NCBI RefSeq assembly: GCF_014529535.1 | Contig: NW_023503305.1 | Span: forward strand, 840,069 to 904,068 | Direction: 5' to 3' | DNA length: 64,000 bases | Source of the DNA: Bradysia coprophila | Lineage: Eukaryota > Arthropoda > Insecta > Diptera > Sciaridae | Shown: one piece after another, positions 38,201 through 49,038 of the stretch | How the letters are laid out: every line of letters begins with the position of its first letter | Position numbering within the stretch: position 1 is the stretch's first letter | Position numbers and translations under genes: made by a program | Notes under the pieces: generated by a model | What the model saw: the letters and a program-made list of their open reading frames with translations, nothing else | Told to the model about the DNA's origin: nothing | Databases searched by the model: none

Positions 38201-41200
38201 TTAAAGCACGAAACGGAGTTACTTCGTTTAATTCTTCGTCTAACCTTACACAGAATGCATGCATATCAGTACATAGTTTAATTATCGAATCTATTCCTTC
38301 ATTTGTTCCTTTTGATATTGATTTGATATTTTCAAGCGATTGTTTTCAAAATCTATTACTTCGTTTATTTGAACATTTTTGCTATCTATAACTGTCTTCG
38401 CTATTTCATCACCTCGTAGAGATCGACTAAATTTCTTTAAAGTGAATCACATTACATACAGTACATTCTGAATTTCTGATAGGGTACATCTTATAGGCAC
38501 TGTCCAATAACTTTCTACGACAACGGTTGTGGATAGGAAACGTAATGGAAATCTTTTTAATATTCAATGCGACTGTTGCTATTTTAATCTGATGGGATTC
38601 CCATCATTTATCGGTGTTCCACACCACATCCATACTCTCATTTACTTGATATAACACATCATGCAATTTAAACGTTCATTGTGATTTAATCAATTTGATT
38701 ACATTATGTTTATATGGCTTCTAGGCATTTAAAAACAAAGTGGCACATATGCACAGCACGGGATGATCTTATTACATTTCTCCGCTTTACATAATAGCAC
38801 AGTTTAACTGTTTAATCGTTTCCAAAGGAAAGTTCAAGGTCCAATCATTTTTTTTTGTAATTCTAAGCTTTATTGATGCGAATGGAAATTCTATAAATAA
38901 AATTATATTTTTTCTATTTATTTTCGAAACGGCGCAACACGTTAGATAATGACGTCAAATTAGAATGTTTGAAATTGAAAATTACATCTGCAAAATGAAA
39001 ATAAAACATAAACATTTCAATCGGACATTATTTTTTAAGATTTTCCAATTAAAAAACATTTTTATTTTTATTTTTTTCTTCTTCTTATTCGTATTTTTAG
39101 ATACCAGTGGCGCTCGCATTCAAGCTGTTAAGCCAGTCGTTGAAATGGACGGGGATGAGATGACTCGAATTATTTGGCAATTCATTAAAGAAAAGCTGAT
39201 CTTCCCATACGTTAAAGTAAGAAAGTTTTTGATTCTTCGTTAGTTTCCACATCAAATGAGTCGTTGTGACTGCCTTTCAATCAAAAACGATAATAAAATA
39301 TTGAAACGGTTTAGTTATAGATTGTATTTATAGTTCAAGATCTTGTTCAATTTAGACGTCAATTGTAAACGTGAATAAGCTTAATTGCTTAATTACTCAT
39401 AGGCCTTAAAACGAAGTTATTAAGTTATGAATTCAAAGTTACTGGCTGTTTATATCTCGTCGATTTTTTCATCGCATTGTTATTTCGTTGATAAAATAGT
39501 TTTATGAATTGAAGAACAATAGGTGTTCGACTGACCTTTTATAGTAAAACGTTGATATCAAACATTCAACTATGTTGGTAGTTGAAGATCTTCTTTCAGA
39601 AGGAAGATTTACTTTCAAACAATTAATTCCTATCGTGGAAATCGTTGACGGTGTACCTCCAAACTTACACAAAATAGCGAGTCATTTACACTTGCCTGGA
39701 GTGGTAGGTCAAATTCTTGATGAAAATTGTTGGCTAACGGGAATCAATCTGCAACAAACGCTTCATCTCTCCATATATCAATCGAGCTTCTCTTCAGATG
39801 GCGTGGGGTAATCTGGCACACGGTGCTAAAACAACGCGTTTTTCAACTATGTAATATGGGAACTCGCAGATACCAACATTTTGTAAAAGTCGATGACATT
39901 GCTAAAAGGCATTTGCAGCATTAAAATTGCGCGTAGTTACGTAGTTAAAGAGTGTGTTCTTTTTGCACCGTATGCCAGATTCCCCGATGCCCTTCAGATA
40001 TCGGATAAATATTTCCCTTTTTAATAAACACTTTCGTGGAGAGGAGCACCCTAATGAGTCCAATGTCAATTCTTGCCATCAGTCAAAAAATAGATGTAAC
40101 CATCGGTCGATGCGCACAGTGTGGACTCGATTCTCAAAGGCTTTCACAACATTTTTTCCCCAAAAGTACGGCACACTGAGATCATTCACTAAATTTTATT
40201 TTGATTTTCAATGACAACAGATCGAATGTTTGTATTATGACTTGGGACTACCGTACCGAGATACCACCGATGACCAAGTTACAATTGATGCAGCCTATGC
40301 CATTTTGAAACATAATGTTGGCATTAAATGCGCTACAATCACTCCAGATGAACAGCGTGTAGAAGGTGAGTTGTGAATGAAAGTAGCGAATCTAGAGAGT
40401 TGACTCTAAACCAATTTTCGATCGCAGAATTCAAACTCAAGAAGATGTGGCTCAGTCCAAATGGCACAATTCGTAATATTCTTGGCGGTACAGTTTTCCG
40501 TGAACCCATTCTGTGCAAAAACATTCCACGACTCGTACCTGGCTGGACCAATCCAATAATCATTGGTCGTCACGCTCATGGTGATCAATACAAGGCAAAG
40601 GATTTGGTCATTGACCGTCCCGGAAAATTGGAACTGATTTTTACCGGTACCATTTTTAGGACTATGGTTCTCTTAATGAATTGAATGCTAAGCATGGCAT
40701 CTTATTACGTTTGCAGACACAACTGGTAAAGTTGAGAAGAATTTGCTTTTCGATTACAAGGCTCCTGGTGTTGCCATGGGCATGTACAATTTAGATGAAT
40801 CTATCGAAGCTTTTGCACATTCCTCGTTCCAAGTGGCTTTGGCCAAAAAATGGCCACTCTACATGTCCACCAAGAACACCATTTTGAAGAAATACGATGG
40901 TCGTTTCAAGGATATTTTCCAAGATATTTATGAAAAGTAAAATGAGCTATACTGTGACGTCGAACTATCATCAACGGTTAACATTGTATCTTTTCGTGCA
41001 GACAATACCAAAAGGACTTCGAAGCAAACAAAATTTGGTATGAACATCGATTGATCGATGATATGGTCGCTCAGGCGCTTAAATCATCCGGCAAATTTGT
41101 TTGGGCCTGCAAAAACTACGACGGTGATGTACAATCTGACATCATTGCTCAGGGTTACGGTTCACTCGGTATGATGACATCCGTACTGATGTGCCCCGAT

Positions 41201-41676
41201 GGTAAAACCATTGAATCAGAAGCTGCTCACGGAACTGTAACCAGACATTACAGGTAAGAATTATATCACCGTTCTGATGATACTCAGTACGACGTTGATG
41301 TTGAATTTATTTGTCTTTTTCAGACAACATCAAAAAGGTCAATCCACCTCCACCAACCCTGTGGCATCTATTTTCGCATGGACTCGAGGTAAATTCGATT
41401 TTCTTTCGAGAACAACTTCAAAATTTTAACGCATGATCATCCCCAAATAATTTAGGCCTTGAACATCGGGCAAAATTGGACAACACTCCCGATTTAGCCA
41501 AATTCGCATTGTCTTTGGAAAAGGCTTGTATCGATGTCGTTGAGGCTGGAAAAATGACCAAAGATCTTGCCGGGTGCATTCACGGTTTATCGAATGTCAA
41601 GGAAGGCATGTACTTAAATACTGAAGACTTCTTACAAGCTATTGCCGATCAATTGGAACGATCGCAACGGAAATAA
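29277..41676 (+). CDS. Idh: Isocitrate dehydrogenase [NADP], mitochondrial form
   Basis: The enzyme oxidatively decarboxylates isocitrate to 2-oxoglutarate with NADPH formation. Eight exons join to 443 residues (human IDH2 452): 29277-29370, 39101-39216, 40221-40365, 40428-40646, 40717-40936, 41002-41253, 41324-41388, 41456-41676; the phase agrees at every junction. Exon 1 encodes [20 protein letters not shown] and a Ser/Lys/Arg stretch with no acidic residue, a likely matrix-targeting sequence. Core motifs are [20 protein letters not shown], the substrate loop [30 protein letters not shown], the metal site region [29 protein letters not shown], and the NADP-specific HGTVTRHYR. Intron 1 is 9.7 kb; intron 2 is 1.0 kb; the rest are 61-70 bp. 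Assignment of exon 1 rests on splice sites, phase and presequence character. A cytosolic isoform from another first exon is possible. Confidence 0.9.
35168..35351. mobile_element. MITE, terminal repeat with CTCTCTAGCAA core
   Basis: The left end ATACTCTCTCTAGCAAACAA is the exact reverse complement of the right end TTGTTTGCTAGAGAGAGTAT. The 184-bp interior is non-coding. The CTCTCTAGCAA core is shared with the element at 46953-47096, suggesting one family. Confidence 0.7.
35620..35952 (+). pseudogene. Retroelement protein fragment (post-RT C-terminal domain)
   Basis: The 110-residue frame contains [20 protein letters not shown], then [16 protein letters not shown], then [20 protein letters not shown] and TGEV. 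The pattern DGKRPD-x-LxPW-x-GR, DT-A-SY and [11 protein letters not shown] is the C-terminal segment I associate with reverse transcriptase-like proteins of invertebrate retroelements. No RT catalytic domain (YxDD) is present upstream, so this is a 5'-truncated remnant in Idh intron 1. The exact element class is not settled. Confidence 0.55.
39551..39811 (+). pseudogene. Possible RNA polymerase III subunit RPC3-like fragment
   Basis: Inside Idh intron 2, the frame reads [20 protein letters not shown] and then less recognisable sequence to a stop at 39811. The first 20 residues resemble the segment of POLR3C/RPC3 that reads like ELIVEELLxxGxLT in other animals. The match is short and by eye only. 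Downstream frames do not continue the family convincingly. It may be chance or a decayed fragment. Confidence 0.2.
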
Positions 41677-41836
41677 ATTTTTATTTTTAATTTTCCTGCT
41701 CCGGATATTCCCTGTATCCGGTAACAACTAGGTATTTTCTTGTGTATTTTCTTAATTCCCTTTTTTTCCTTTTTAATTTCTCCACCATACGCATGCCACT
41801 ACATTAATGAAATTGAATTAAATTTAAGTAAATGTA

Positions 41837-41842
41837 AATAAA
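41837..41842 (+). terminator. Polyadenylation signal AATAAA (Idh)
   Basis: A canonical AATAAA lies 160 bp past the Idh stop and is followed by an A-rich run and then GT-poor sequence. It is the best-placed candidate for the Idh 3' end. Confidence 0.5.
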
Positions 41843-42081
41843 AAAAAGCAAATATTTGAGATTGACCGGGCTCGTTTTATTTCGATGAACATATTTGGTT
41901 TGCTGAGAAGTCGGAGTAGATAGATCCGAGTGACGGGGGCCATCAGTCGGTTAGAAGTGAAAACGCCGATAAAAGATCCTTTGTTTCCAACCCCCAAGCC
42001 ATGCTCTTTCTAATACCGGAATCTCCCAGTTCTCAATAGGAGGTCGTTTAGGCGCAAATGTACTAAACCTGATGCCTGTGA

Positions 42082-42335
42082 CAGGGCCTATTTTAAGGAA
42101 ATTAAATTTCCAAAAATTCTCAAATTTTTCCATCACTTTTCGTCATTTCATCTAAAAACACAACAGATTGCATCGTAAATGTTGCTTTTACTGCCTTTTT
42201 AGTTGTTTTTCATGTCTTTGAGCTTAACTGATTACTTCGGGATGAGATCTAACAGAAAGCAAAATTTGGAAATTTTAAGAATTTTTGTGAAATTTGTGAA
42301 ATTTTTGGAAATCAAATTCCTTAAAATAGGCCCTG
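42082..42335. mobile_element. Short hAT-like inverted-repeat element
   Basis: It begins CAGGGCCTATTTTAAGGAA and ends TTCCTTAAAATAGGCCCTG, an exact inverted pair; the sub-terminal AATTTCCAAAAATTCTCAAA words also pair with the right side. CAGGG ends are typical of hAT elements, and the ends resemble those of the 2.1 kb element at 43164-45276. Flanking 8-mers differ, so no target duplication is visible. Confidence 0.65.
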
Positions 42336-43156
42336 GAAAAGGGGACAATCGTTTAGTACACTGGTCTCTCATCTCAGGTGCTAAGCCACAAGAAAAGTTA
42401 GGATCTATTTATTTGCCTATTCTGTGGAGATGACCTTGATTTTATTTTTGATTTAACTGAGTCATTCTACCGTTTAAAAATTTCCTTTTCGTGTTTTAAG
42501 CCAGTTTCTGGTATGTTTTTAATTTTTTATATTTTTGCAAATTCTTGCTTGAATTTCTTACATACTTCTGTCAAAAGTAACTCTTTCGAATTGTAACTTG
42601 CATATTAGATCTACGTAGACTTTTCATATTTGTATAATGAATACAATGAATAAATGAAAAAAGAATAAAGTAAAAGTAAGAGAGATAAATTACTAAGACG
42701 AAAAAGATTATGAAAAAGACGGACTGTACGTACGCAAGAACGACTAAAAGACAACATATGAATTCCTGAACAAAACTAACGACCAACAAATGCTTGCATG
42801 CTCAAACAGCGCTAGAAAGATAATGCACTAACTGTATGGTCTGGTCAATGCCACTAGACGATCCACCTTAATGTCTCCATGAATGTCCCACTAGGCGTTC
42901 AAAGCAACGTCGCTTGGAGGATGCTATTGAATTGCTCTATTGCTATTGAATTCCAAACGAAGTCAGAAAATGACAATTTTAAAATGTAACACGTACCGCT
43001 AAGAGGAGTGAAATTAGTAAGTACCTCACTGAGTTGGATATTTTTATAGCACCTCGGAAACACTCGCCAGTACTATCGATCCTTTTTCTATCTTATATAA
43101 AACAATCAAGGTGTAACCGACTGGCTGAAATAGTGCCAATCAATTACTAATTCCTT

Positions 43157-45284
43157 TTAATTGCAGGGCTTATTATTGGGAATTTCAGTTCTCAAAATTC
43201 TAAAAATTCTTTAAAAATTCTAAAATTTCTCAAAATTCTCAAAAATTCTTAAAAAATTCTTAAAAAATTCTTAAAATTCTTAAAAATTCTTAAAAAATTC
43301 TTAAAATTCTTAAAAATTCTTAAAAAATTCTTAAAAATTCTTAAAAAATTCTTAAAAAATTCTTAAAAAATATTTTGCATTTACAGTCGAAGAAAAATAG
43401 ATTTCGGTTTTTTCAACTATGTTATTTAATCCACATGCGATTTACAAGTTATAATACATATACATATACATACATACATAAATATCGTAACATTGGTAAT
43501 GAATGTGGGATAAATAGCATTGATTGGATTGTATTGCCAGTTTCTTATATTTCTTCGACTGTTATATGATTAAATTTTTCGTTTACTACCTTGACTGAAA
43601 GTCAGGGTTTATGCAAAATAACCTTAAATGTCCGTAACGACAAGTTCAATATGATATTTTGAAAATGTTCTACATTGGCTTAAAACGTTGAATACAGAAA
43701 ACATCCGTACACTTGTTACCGCGATAGCTCAAGTAATTCTTTACCTACTGATTTTCAAAATTTTGGTTTTAATCGATGGAGAATGAAATCATGAGGTTAG
43801 GTTCGTATATAGTGAAAATTTTTTGGAATCGGACACACCATTTTTGTTTCCGGACGTTTATGGTGCTATCGATAGGGAATTTCAAAGTGATCATTTCGTT
43901 GAAGATGTTTTTTTTAAACAACCTCTCCGGCTCGGGGCGACTTTAAGAAAATTTCAAAATTTCAAAATCATGACTATTTCAGAAAATTTTACCCCGATGG
44001 TTTATCTAATGGTAGTTTGTAGAGAATTGACAGACGATTCTAATAAAAGTATCGTCGGGTCGAAAGGTTGTAGCTGTGAGTAAGTGTGAGGCATCAAAGT
44101 CCAATTTTATGGTTTTGTCAATGAGCACCCCAACCGATTTTTCATTTTATTGGCTTAAAATCAAGGCTAGCACATCCCATTTAACATATCAAAAAACTGA
44201 GAGTGGGTTTTTCAATTTTTTCAAAAAATCTTAAAAAACTTTCTTCTGGGTGCCCACATTTCTCAGATTTATTAATGGAAATGTATGGAAAGTTGTGAAT
44301 GTGGACAACTTTCACTAATTTTTTCACCATCGGGAAGCTTTCTGGTCATGTCTAGCTCATCCACTGATGGGAAAAGCTTCAGTTGCTATTTCATCTCATA
44401 GTCTGAGACCGCACCTTTCCAAAAATACCATACTTGCCCTATTCGCTATCTGGCTTGTATTTTTTACGATGTCAAATATGTGAGTAAGTCGACTTACTCG
44501 AAATATTTTTGAGGCAGTTTTTTTGTTTCCAATTTTAACGGAAATAAAGTTTATCCAGTCCAATATCCAATATCAAATAAGGTGGTTATGGACTCATTTA
44601 ATGAAGTTCACATGTAAGGTGATACATTCTGATATCATTCTGAACCTTCAACTCACAGCTCTCTTTGTTTCTTCAGAAAATTAAATAAATTTTGAGTTTT
44701 CTAAACGGCCAGTGGAAATAAAAGAGATACACAATTAATGATGTAGCAAATAGACCATTCTTGTATCGCTTTTTCATCTGTCTTTAATTTTGTGTTCTTA
44801 AAAACACCAGCTTATTTAAAAATGGTAAGAAAACTGGGACTGCAATTATTGGAAAACTTATTCAGTCTTCAGTCAAGCCACCTTACCCACCTAAGAGTCT
44901 TCACATAAATTAATGGTCATATCAGACACAACTTCATCCGATAAAATCGAGGGGTCACGCACTCCTTCAAATTTAATCCATTTAATACATTTAATCCAAG
45001 AAATACATGGGATTAAATGGATTTAAATCCATTTAATCCCGAGTGCGTCACCCCTCGGATAAAATTAAATTTTGAATTGTTCGATTTTATAACCGTAATT
45101 ACCAAAAGAATTGCATGAATTTTGTTTACAGCAAAAACAAAAAAATTCTTTAAAAATTCTGAAAAATTCCTAAAAATTCTGAAAAATTCCTAAAAATTCT
45201 TAAAAATTCCTAAAATTCTCAAAAATTCTTAAAAATTCTTAAAAAATTCTTAAAAAATTCCCAATAATAAGCCCTGTTAATTGC
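43157..45284. mobile_element. 2.1 kb non-autonomous hAT-like element with terminal satellite arrays
   Basis: The element (43164-45276) starts CAGGGCTTATTATTGGGAA and ends with the exact inverse TTCCCAATAATAAGCCCTG. TTAATTG flanks it on both sides (43157-43163 and 45277-45283), fitting a 7-8 bp hAT duplication. Just inside each end is an array of the word AAAATTCTTAAA (43190-43370, and 45140-45260). The middle contains frames such as 43823-44083 with a non-ATG start and no transposase motif. A further inverted repeat lies at 44948-45057 (CGAGGGGTCACGCACTC against GAGTGCGTCACCCCTCG), perhaps a nested insertion. Confidence 0.75.
44948..45057. repeat. Nested inverted repeat inside the hAT-like element
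   Basis: CGAGGGGTCACGCACTC pairs with GAGTGCGTCACCCCTCG, with inner ATTTAATCCATTTAAT words that also pair. It could be a separate small insertion. Confidence 0.55.
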
Positions 45285-45292
45285 GTTCTGAA

Positions 45293-45367
45293 ATGAACAG
45301 ATCATTCTGAAACGCTTTTTTATAGGCGTTTTGTGATGAACAGATCATTCTGAAACGCTTTTTTATA
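45293..45367. repeat. Tandem 45-bp repeat, two units
   Basis: ATGAACAGATCATTCTGAAA followed by CGCTTTTTTATA occurs twice, at 45293 and 45338. A related single copy with changes lies at about 57928-57977. Confidence 0.65.
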
Positions 45368-45811
45368 TGCGCAGGGATGCACGTGAAATTTTGGCCGAAA
45401 TAAGTGAAAAGTGAGTTGGTTTTGTCGAAAAAAGTGGGTAAAAAAGTTGGTTGATGATGGAAAAAAGTTGTAAAATAGTGAATGAAAACTGAGCATTTTA
45501 GACTACTTTTTCTGAAATTCCCGCTGACTTAAGGGGATTTGCGTACACGCTTTGGCCAAAAGATTGTTAGTAGCGTCTTCGGCACTGTATAAAAGTTATT
45601 TTTCCATAAAAATTAAATATAAAAACCAAGCCAAGCTTAGCGATTTAAAACAAAACTCTCATAATAGAGTCGACAAAATTTAGCAATCGATGTCCTCAGG
45701 ACATTGTCCTGTCCCCTGACTAACGAAACTTTAAAAACAAATAATTCGGGATCCATTAGACTTTCTTCAGGACATCGTTGATTCCCTTAAATTCTGTCCA
45801 CCAACAAATGA

Positions 45812-45990
45812 TTTTTAGCCCCGTACGAAGTACTGGGGGCTTATAAGATTAATATGCCGTTTGTAACACGTCGAATTGGAAGCAGACAGTAAGGGCAAAG
45901 CATTTGGTTATGTTCATAGATGACCAATCCGCAATAAAAACTAGTTTCCGAGATCTACCGTCGATAGATAGACAGATAGATAGAAACATA
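45812..45990 (+). repeat. Dispersed repeat with GTACGAAGTAC hairpin, copy 1
   Basis: The head reads TTTTTAGCCCCGTACGAAGT then ACTGGGGGCTTATAAGATTA; the GCCCC/GGGGGC parts can form a hairpin around GTACGAAGTAC. About 125 bp are about 90% identical to 50054-50180. In this copy a GATA-type microsatellite follows. Confidence 0.65.
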
Positions 45991-46388
45991 CAGAGTAAGT
46001 TGAAAGATTTTGATTGTTTGGGAAAAGTCAATTTGGTGTATTTTGTATGAAAAGTGCCAATTTCAAAACGATGTATATCCGGTAATTTTAAAGGTACATA
46101 GTCGAGTGATAGCTCGTTTTCCTCGTATTTGAAGCGAGAATATGTTTTGTGGTGATATAGGCCAAAGGGTAGAAACTGAAATGTTCGGCTATATATAGTT
46201 GCCGCGTCTCAAAAAAATTTCTTCGTTCTTTTTTCGGAAGTTAGACTGCGTCAAGTCCTCCGCTATCGCTCCGGACAAGATTCATGCCACAATATTAACT
46301 AAATTGTTTACGCAAACGGATCCTAAATTACACATGGACCCATAGGATACGCATACCTATTGTGAAATGCATATACGCTAATGCTTGA

Positions 46389-46506
46389 TTTCCACTTACC
46401 AAAAAAGTACTCCGTGAGAGAGACAAAATCGAATTTTTTCAAATTTTGCTTTGTTTACTTGACAGCTCGCTCTCTCACGACTCTCTCACTTTTTGTTGAG
46501 TGGAAA
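46389..46506. mobile_element. MITE, TTTCCACT ends, copy 1
   Basis: The left end TTTCCACTTACCAAAAAAGT and the right end TTTTTGTTGAGTGGAAA pair imperfectly. The interior has GAGAGAGACAAAAT and CGCTCTCTCACG. A second copy is at 62019-62141 in the same orientation. Confidence 0.65.
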
Positions 46507-46952
46507 CAATACTTAACTTACGTTTATTAATATGTTTCTAACGGCTATCATCTGTTATCAATAAAAATTTCAGTAATAAACGACAAGCTCTGACTAAAAT
46601 TCTTAGATCAAATGAAGTAATAGATCCGAAAGTAGAACTGCTGATTTGCTTGCCGCCTGTGAAAGGCTCACACATTGTCGTGGTCATACATTAGAGAGCT
46701 ATAGTCAGGTTGTCTACCTCTACCTAGGGAAAAATTACAATTTCTCGGGTGACTTATGATTATTTTGATCACAGCACTGCTTCTAGCATGAACACAGAAA
46801 ACATTCGGAGGCTGATGAAATCACAGTAGGTACTGTGTTTCTTTTGAAAAGACTTGTCTTCGTTAAGTTAAAACATACAAACAATCCTAGGCAGTAGCTC
46901 TTATCACTAAATCCTTCAAATTTGAGACTTGTCAATTGGGTGTACACAGCAG

Positions 46953-47096
46953 CTCTCTAGCAATATCACACCAATTGTTTACAAAATTAGGAGGCCAAAA
47001 ATCGTACAGTGTCGCTTGTCAATTTCATTACACTGTATTCATACACTTCTAAAATAATGAAATTTTGTAAACAATTGGTGTGATATTGCTAGAGAG
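46953..47096. mobile_element. MITE, CTCTCTAGCAA ends, copy 2 of family
   Basis: The left end CTCTCTAGCAATATCACACC then AATTGTTTACAAAAT is mirrored at the right end by ATTTTGTAAACAATT then GGTGTGATATTGCTAGAGAG. The arms are about 38 bp. The CTCTCTAGCAA core matches the element at 35168-35351. Confidence 0.7.
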
Positions 47097-47408
47097 TTGC
47101 CTTGGTGTACATCGTGTACATACGAGGAGCAGTGCTGTGTTTTGATTCAAAAAATAACTATTCAAACTCCTGAAGGAACGATTCAGTTAGGCCTCCCTTT
47201 TTTCGAAAAATTCGCCTCGATTTGAAAACGGAACATAGTCGCTGAACTACACACACATCACACATTCACACACACAGTGTATCTCAGAAAAAAACACCGG
47301 ACAGACCATTTAGGAATACGATTACGAATCCTGCGTTATTTTCTACATTCACTGAAAAAATTACTCGAAATTTAATTTACCATCAAGTGCCAATCATTAA
47401 GTCTAACA

Positions 47409-49033
47409 ATGGTTGTCCGTCCCTACGAGCAGGAATTAAAGTACATTGAGAAAATCAATGACCATTCCTATCGCATCAAAGTCGGATTCCAACCAAACAT
47501 GAATGTCGAGGGAGTCTTCTACGTAAACAGTCACCTCGAAAAGTTGATGTTCGAAGAATTGCGAAATGCCTGTCGACCAGGCCAAACGGGTGGCTTCTTG
47601 CCAGGAGTCAAACAAATAGCCAATGTTGCTGCTCTGCCCGGCATTGTGGGAAAATCGGTCGGTTTACCGGATATACACTCCGGCTACGGATTTGCTATTG
47701 GTAACATGGCAGCGTTTGATATTAACGATCCGAATTCGATTGTGTCACCGGGTGGTGTTGGTTTCGACATTAATTGTGGCGTGCGTTTGTTGCGTACGAA
47801 TTTGTTTGAGAAAGATGTACAGCCAGTCAAAGAGCAAATTGCCCAGAGCTTATTCGATCATATTCCGGTCGGGGTCGGTTCCAAAGGTATTATACCGATG
47901 AATGCCAAAGATTTGGAAGAAGGAACTGGTCGCTGCGAGAAGGATACGTCTGGGCTGAAGATAAGGAACATTGTGAAGAGTATGGACGCATGTTGAGTGC
48001 CGATCCGTCAAAGGTCAGTATGCGTGCAAAGAAGCGAGGTCTACCACAGTTGGGAACATTGGGTGCAGGGAATCACTACGCCGAGATTCAAGTGGTTGAC
48101 GAAATCTACGATAAATTTGCGGCGAGCAAAATGGGAATTGAAGATAAAGGGCAAGTTTGTGTGATGATTCATTCAGGAAGTCGAGGCTTCGGTCATCAAG
48201 TTGCTACGGATGCATTGGTTCAAATGGAAAAGGCAATGAAACGTGACAAAATTGAAACCAACGATCGACAACTAGCTTGTGCACGGATCAAATCCACCGA
48301 GGGACAAGACTATCTAAAGGCCATGGCTGCTGCAGCAAATTTCGCTTGGGTTAACCGAAGTTCGATGACATTTTTGACTAGACAGGTAACGCTTACACAA
48401 ATTAAAAGTTTTTTCTCGGTCTTCATCACATTTTCCGTGCATCAGGCCTTTGCAAAACAGTTCAAAACTACCCCGGATGACCTGGATATGCATGTCATTT
48501 ACGACGTGTCACATAACGTTGCCAAAATTGAAGAGCACATGGTAGATGGAAAACAAAAAACGCTTCTAGTCCATCGAAAAGGCGCTACAAGAGCCTTCCC
48601 GCCACATCACCCATTGATACCAGTCGACTATCAATTAACTGGTCAGCCAGTGCTGGTTGGTGGCACTATGGGAACTTGCAGTTACGTTTTGACGGGAACC
48701 GAAAAAGGAATGAGCGAAACGTTTGGCTCGACGTGTCATGGAGCGGTAAGATAGTGGTGTTTCCAACCGAAGCAAACTCAGCAAAACAAACGATTCTCTT
48801 TGTAGGGACGAGCTCTGTCGCGCGCCAAGTCACGCAGAAATTTAGATTATTTGGACGTGCTCGAAAATATGAAATCTCTTGGCATAGCGATACGCGTTGC
48901 ATCACCGAAATTGGTAATGGAAGAGGCACCAGAGTCCTATAAAAATGTTACCGACGTTGTTGATACTTGTCATGCCGCTGGAATTAGCAAAAAATGCATT
49001 AAGTTGAGACCGATCGCTGTAATCAAAGGCTAA
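47409..49033 (+). CDS. RtcB: RtcB tRNA-splicing ligase, copy A (frameshifted as read)
   Basis: RtcB/HSPC117 joins tRNA exon halves by a GTP-dependent 3'-5' ligation. The N-terminus is complete ([20 protein letters not shown]) with the metal site [12 protein letters not shown]. After AKDLEE near 47920 about 16 bp are missing compared with copy B, which shifts the frame; the intact frame resumes with [20 protein letters not shown]. Further active-site parts are [28 protein letters not shown] and TCHGAGR (the guanylylated His). Two 60-bp introns: 48386-48445 and 48746-48805. With the missing bases the protein would be about 505 residues, the family length. AATAAA overlaps the stop. At CDS sites where A and B differ, A keeps the widely conserved residue (IQVVDE, YQLTGQ, CIKLRP), which suggests A is the real gene with a recent or artefactual lesion. 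Confidence 0.85.
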
Positions 49034-49038
49034 ATAAA
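49033..49038 (+). terminator. Polyadenylation signal AATAAA (RtcB copy A)
   Basis: AATAAA overlaps the TAA stop. The same arrangement is kept in copy B. This would give a very short 3' UTR. Confidence 0.4.

Larger units (their letters stand above)
29371..39100 (+). other. Idh intron 1 (9.7 kb)
   Basis: The intron holds a retroelement protein fragment (35620-35952), a MITE (35168-35351), a short inverted repeat at 32431-32505 (AAAATGATCGA...TCGACCATTTT) and a sequence near 29945-30005 related to the hairpin at 49817-49925. Minus-strand frames at 34675-34466 ([20 protein letters not shown]) and 34265-34017 ([16 protein letters not shown], several Cys) are open but I could not match them to a family or link them by splicing. 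Confidence 0.55.
41677..43156. other. Idh 3' flank, no gene recognised
   Basis: It contains the Idh poly(A) signal and a short hAT-like inverted-repeat element (42082-42335). The open frames 42203-42433 and 42571-42789 lack domains. Confidence 0.55.
45991..47408. other. RtcB 5' flank with two MITEs
   Basis: Apart from the elements at 46389-46506 and 46953-47096 no gene is seen. A CA-rich stretch (ACACACATCACACATTCACAC) lies near 47255, about 150 bp before the RtcB ATG, and may belong to the promoter or 5' UTR. Confidence 0.5.

Noticed and set aside
43190-43370. Regular short repeats that might suggest a CRISPR array
   Set aside because: The units are contiguous AT-rich satellite words without unique spacers, inside a eukaryotic transposon.
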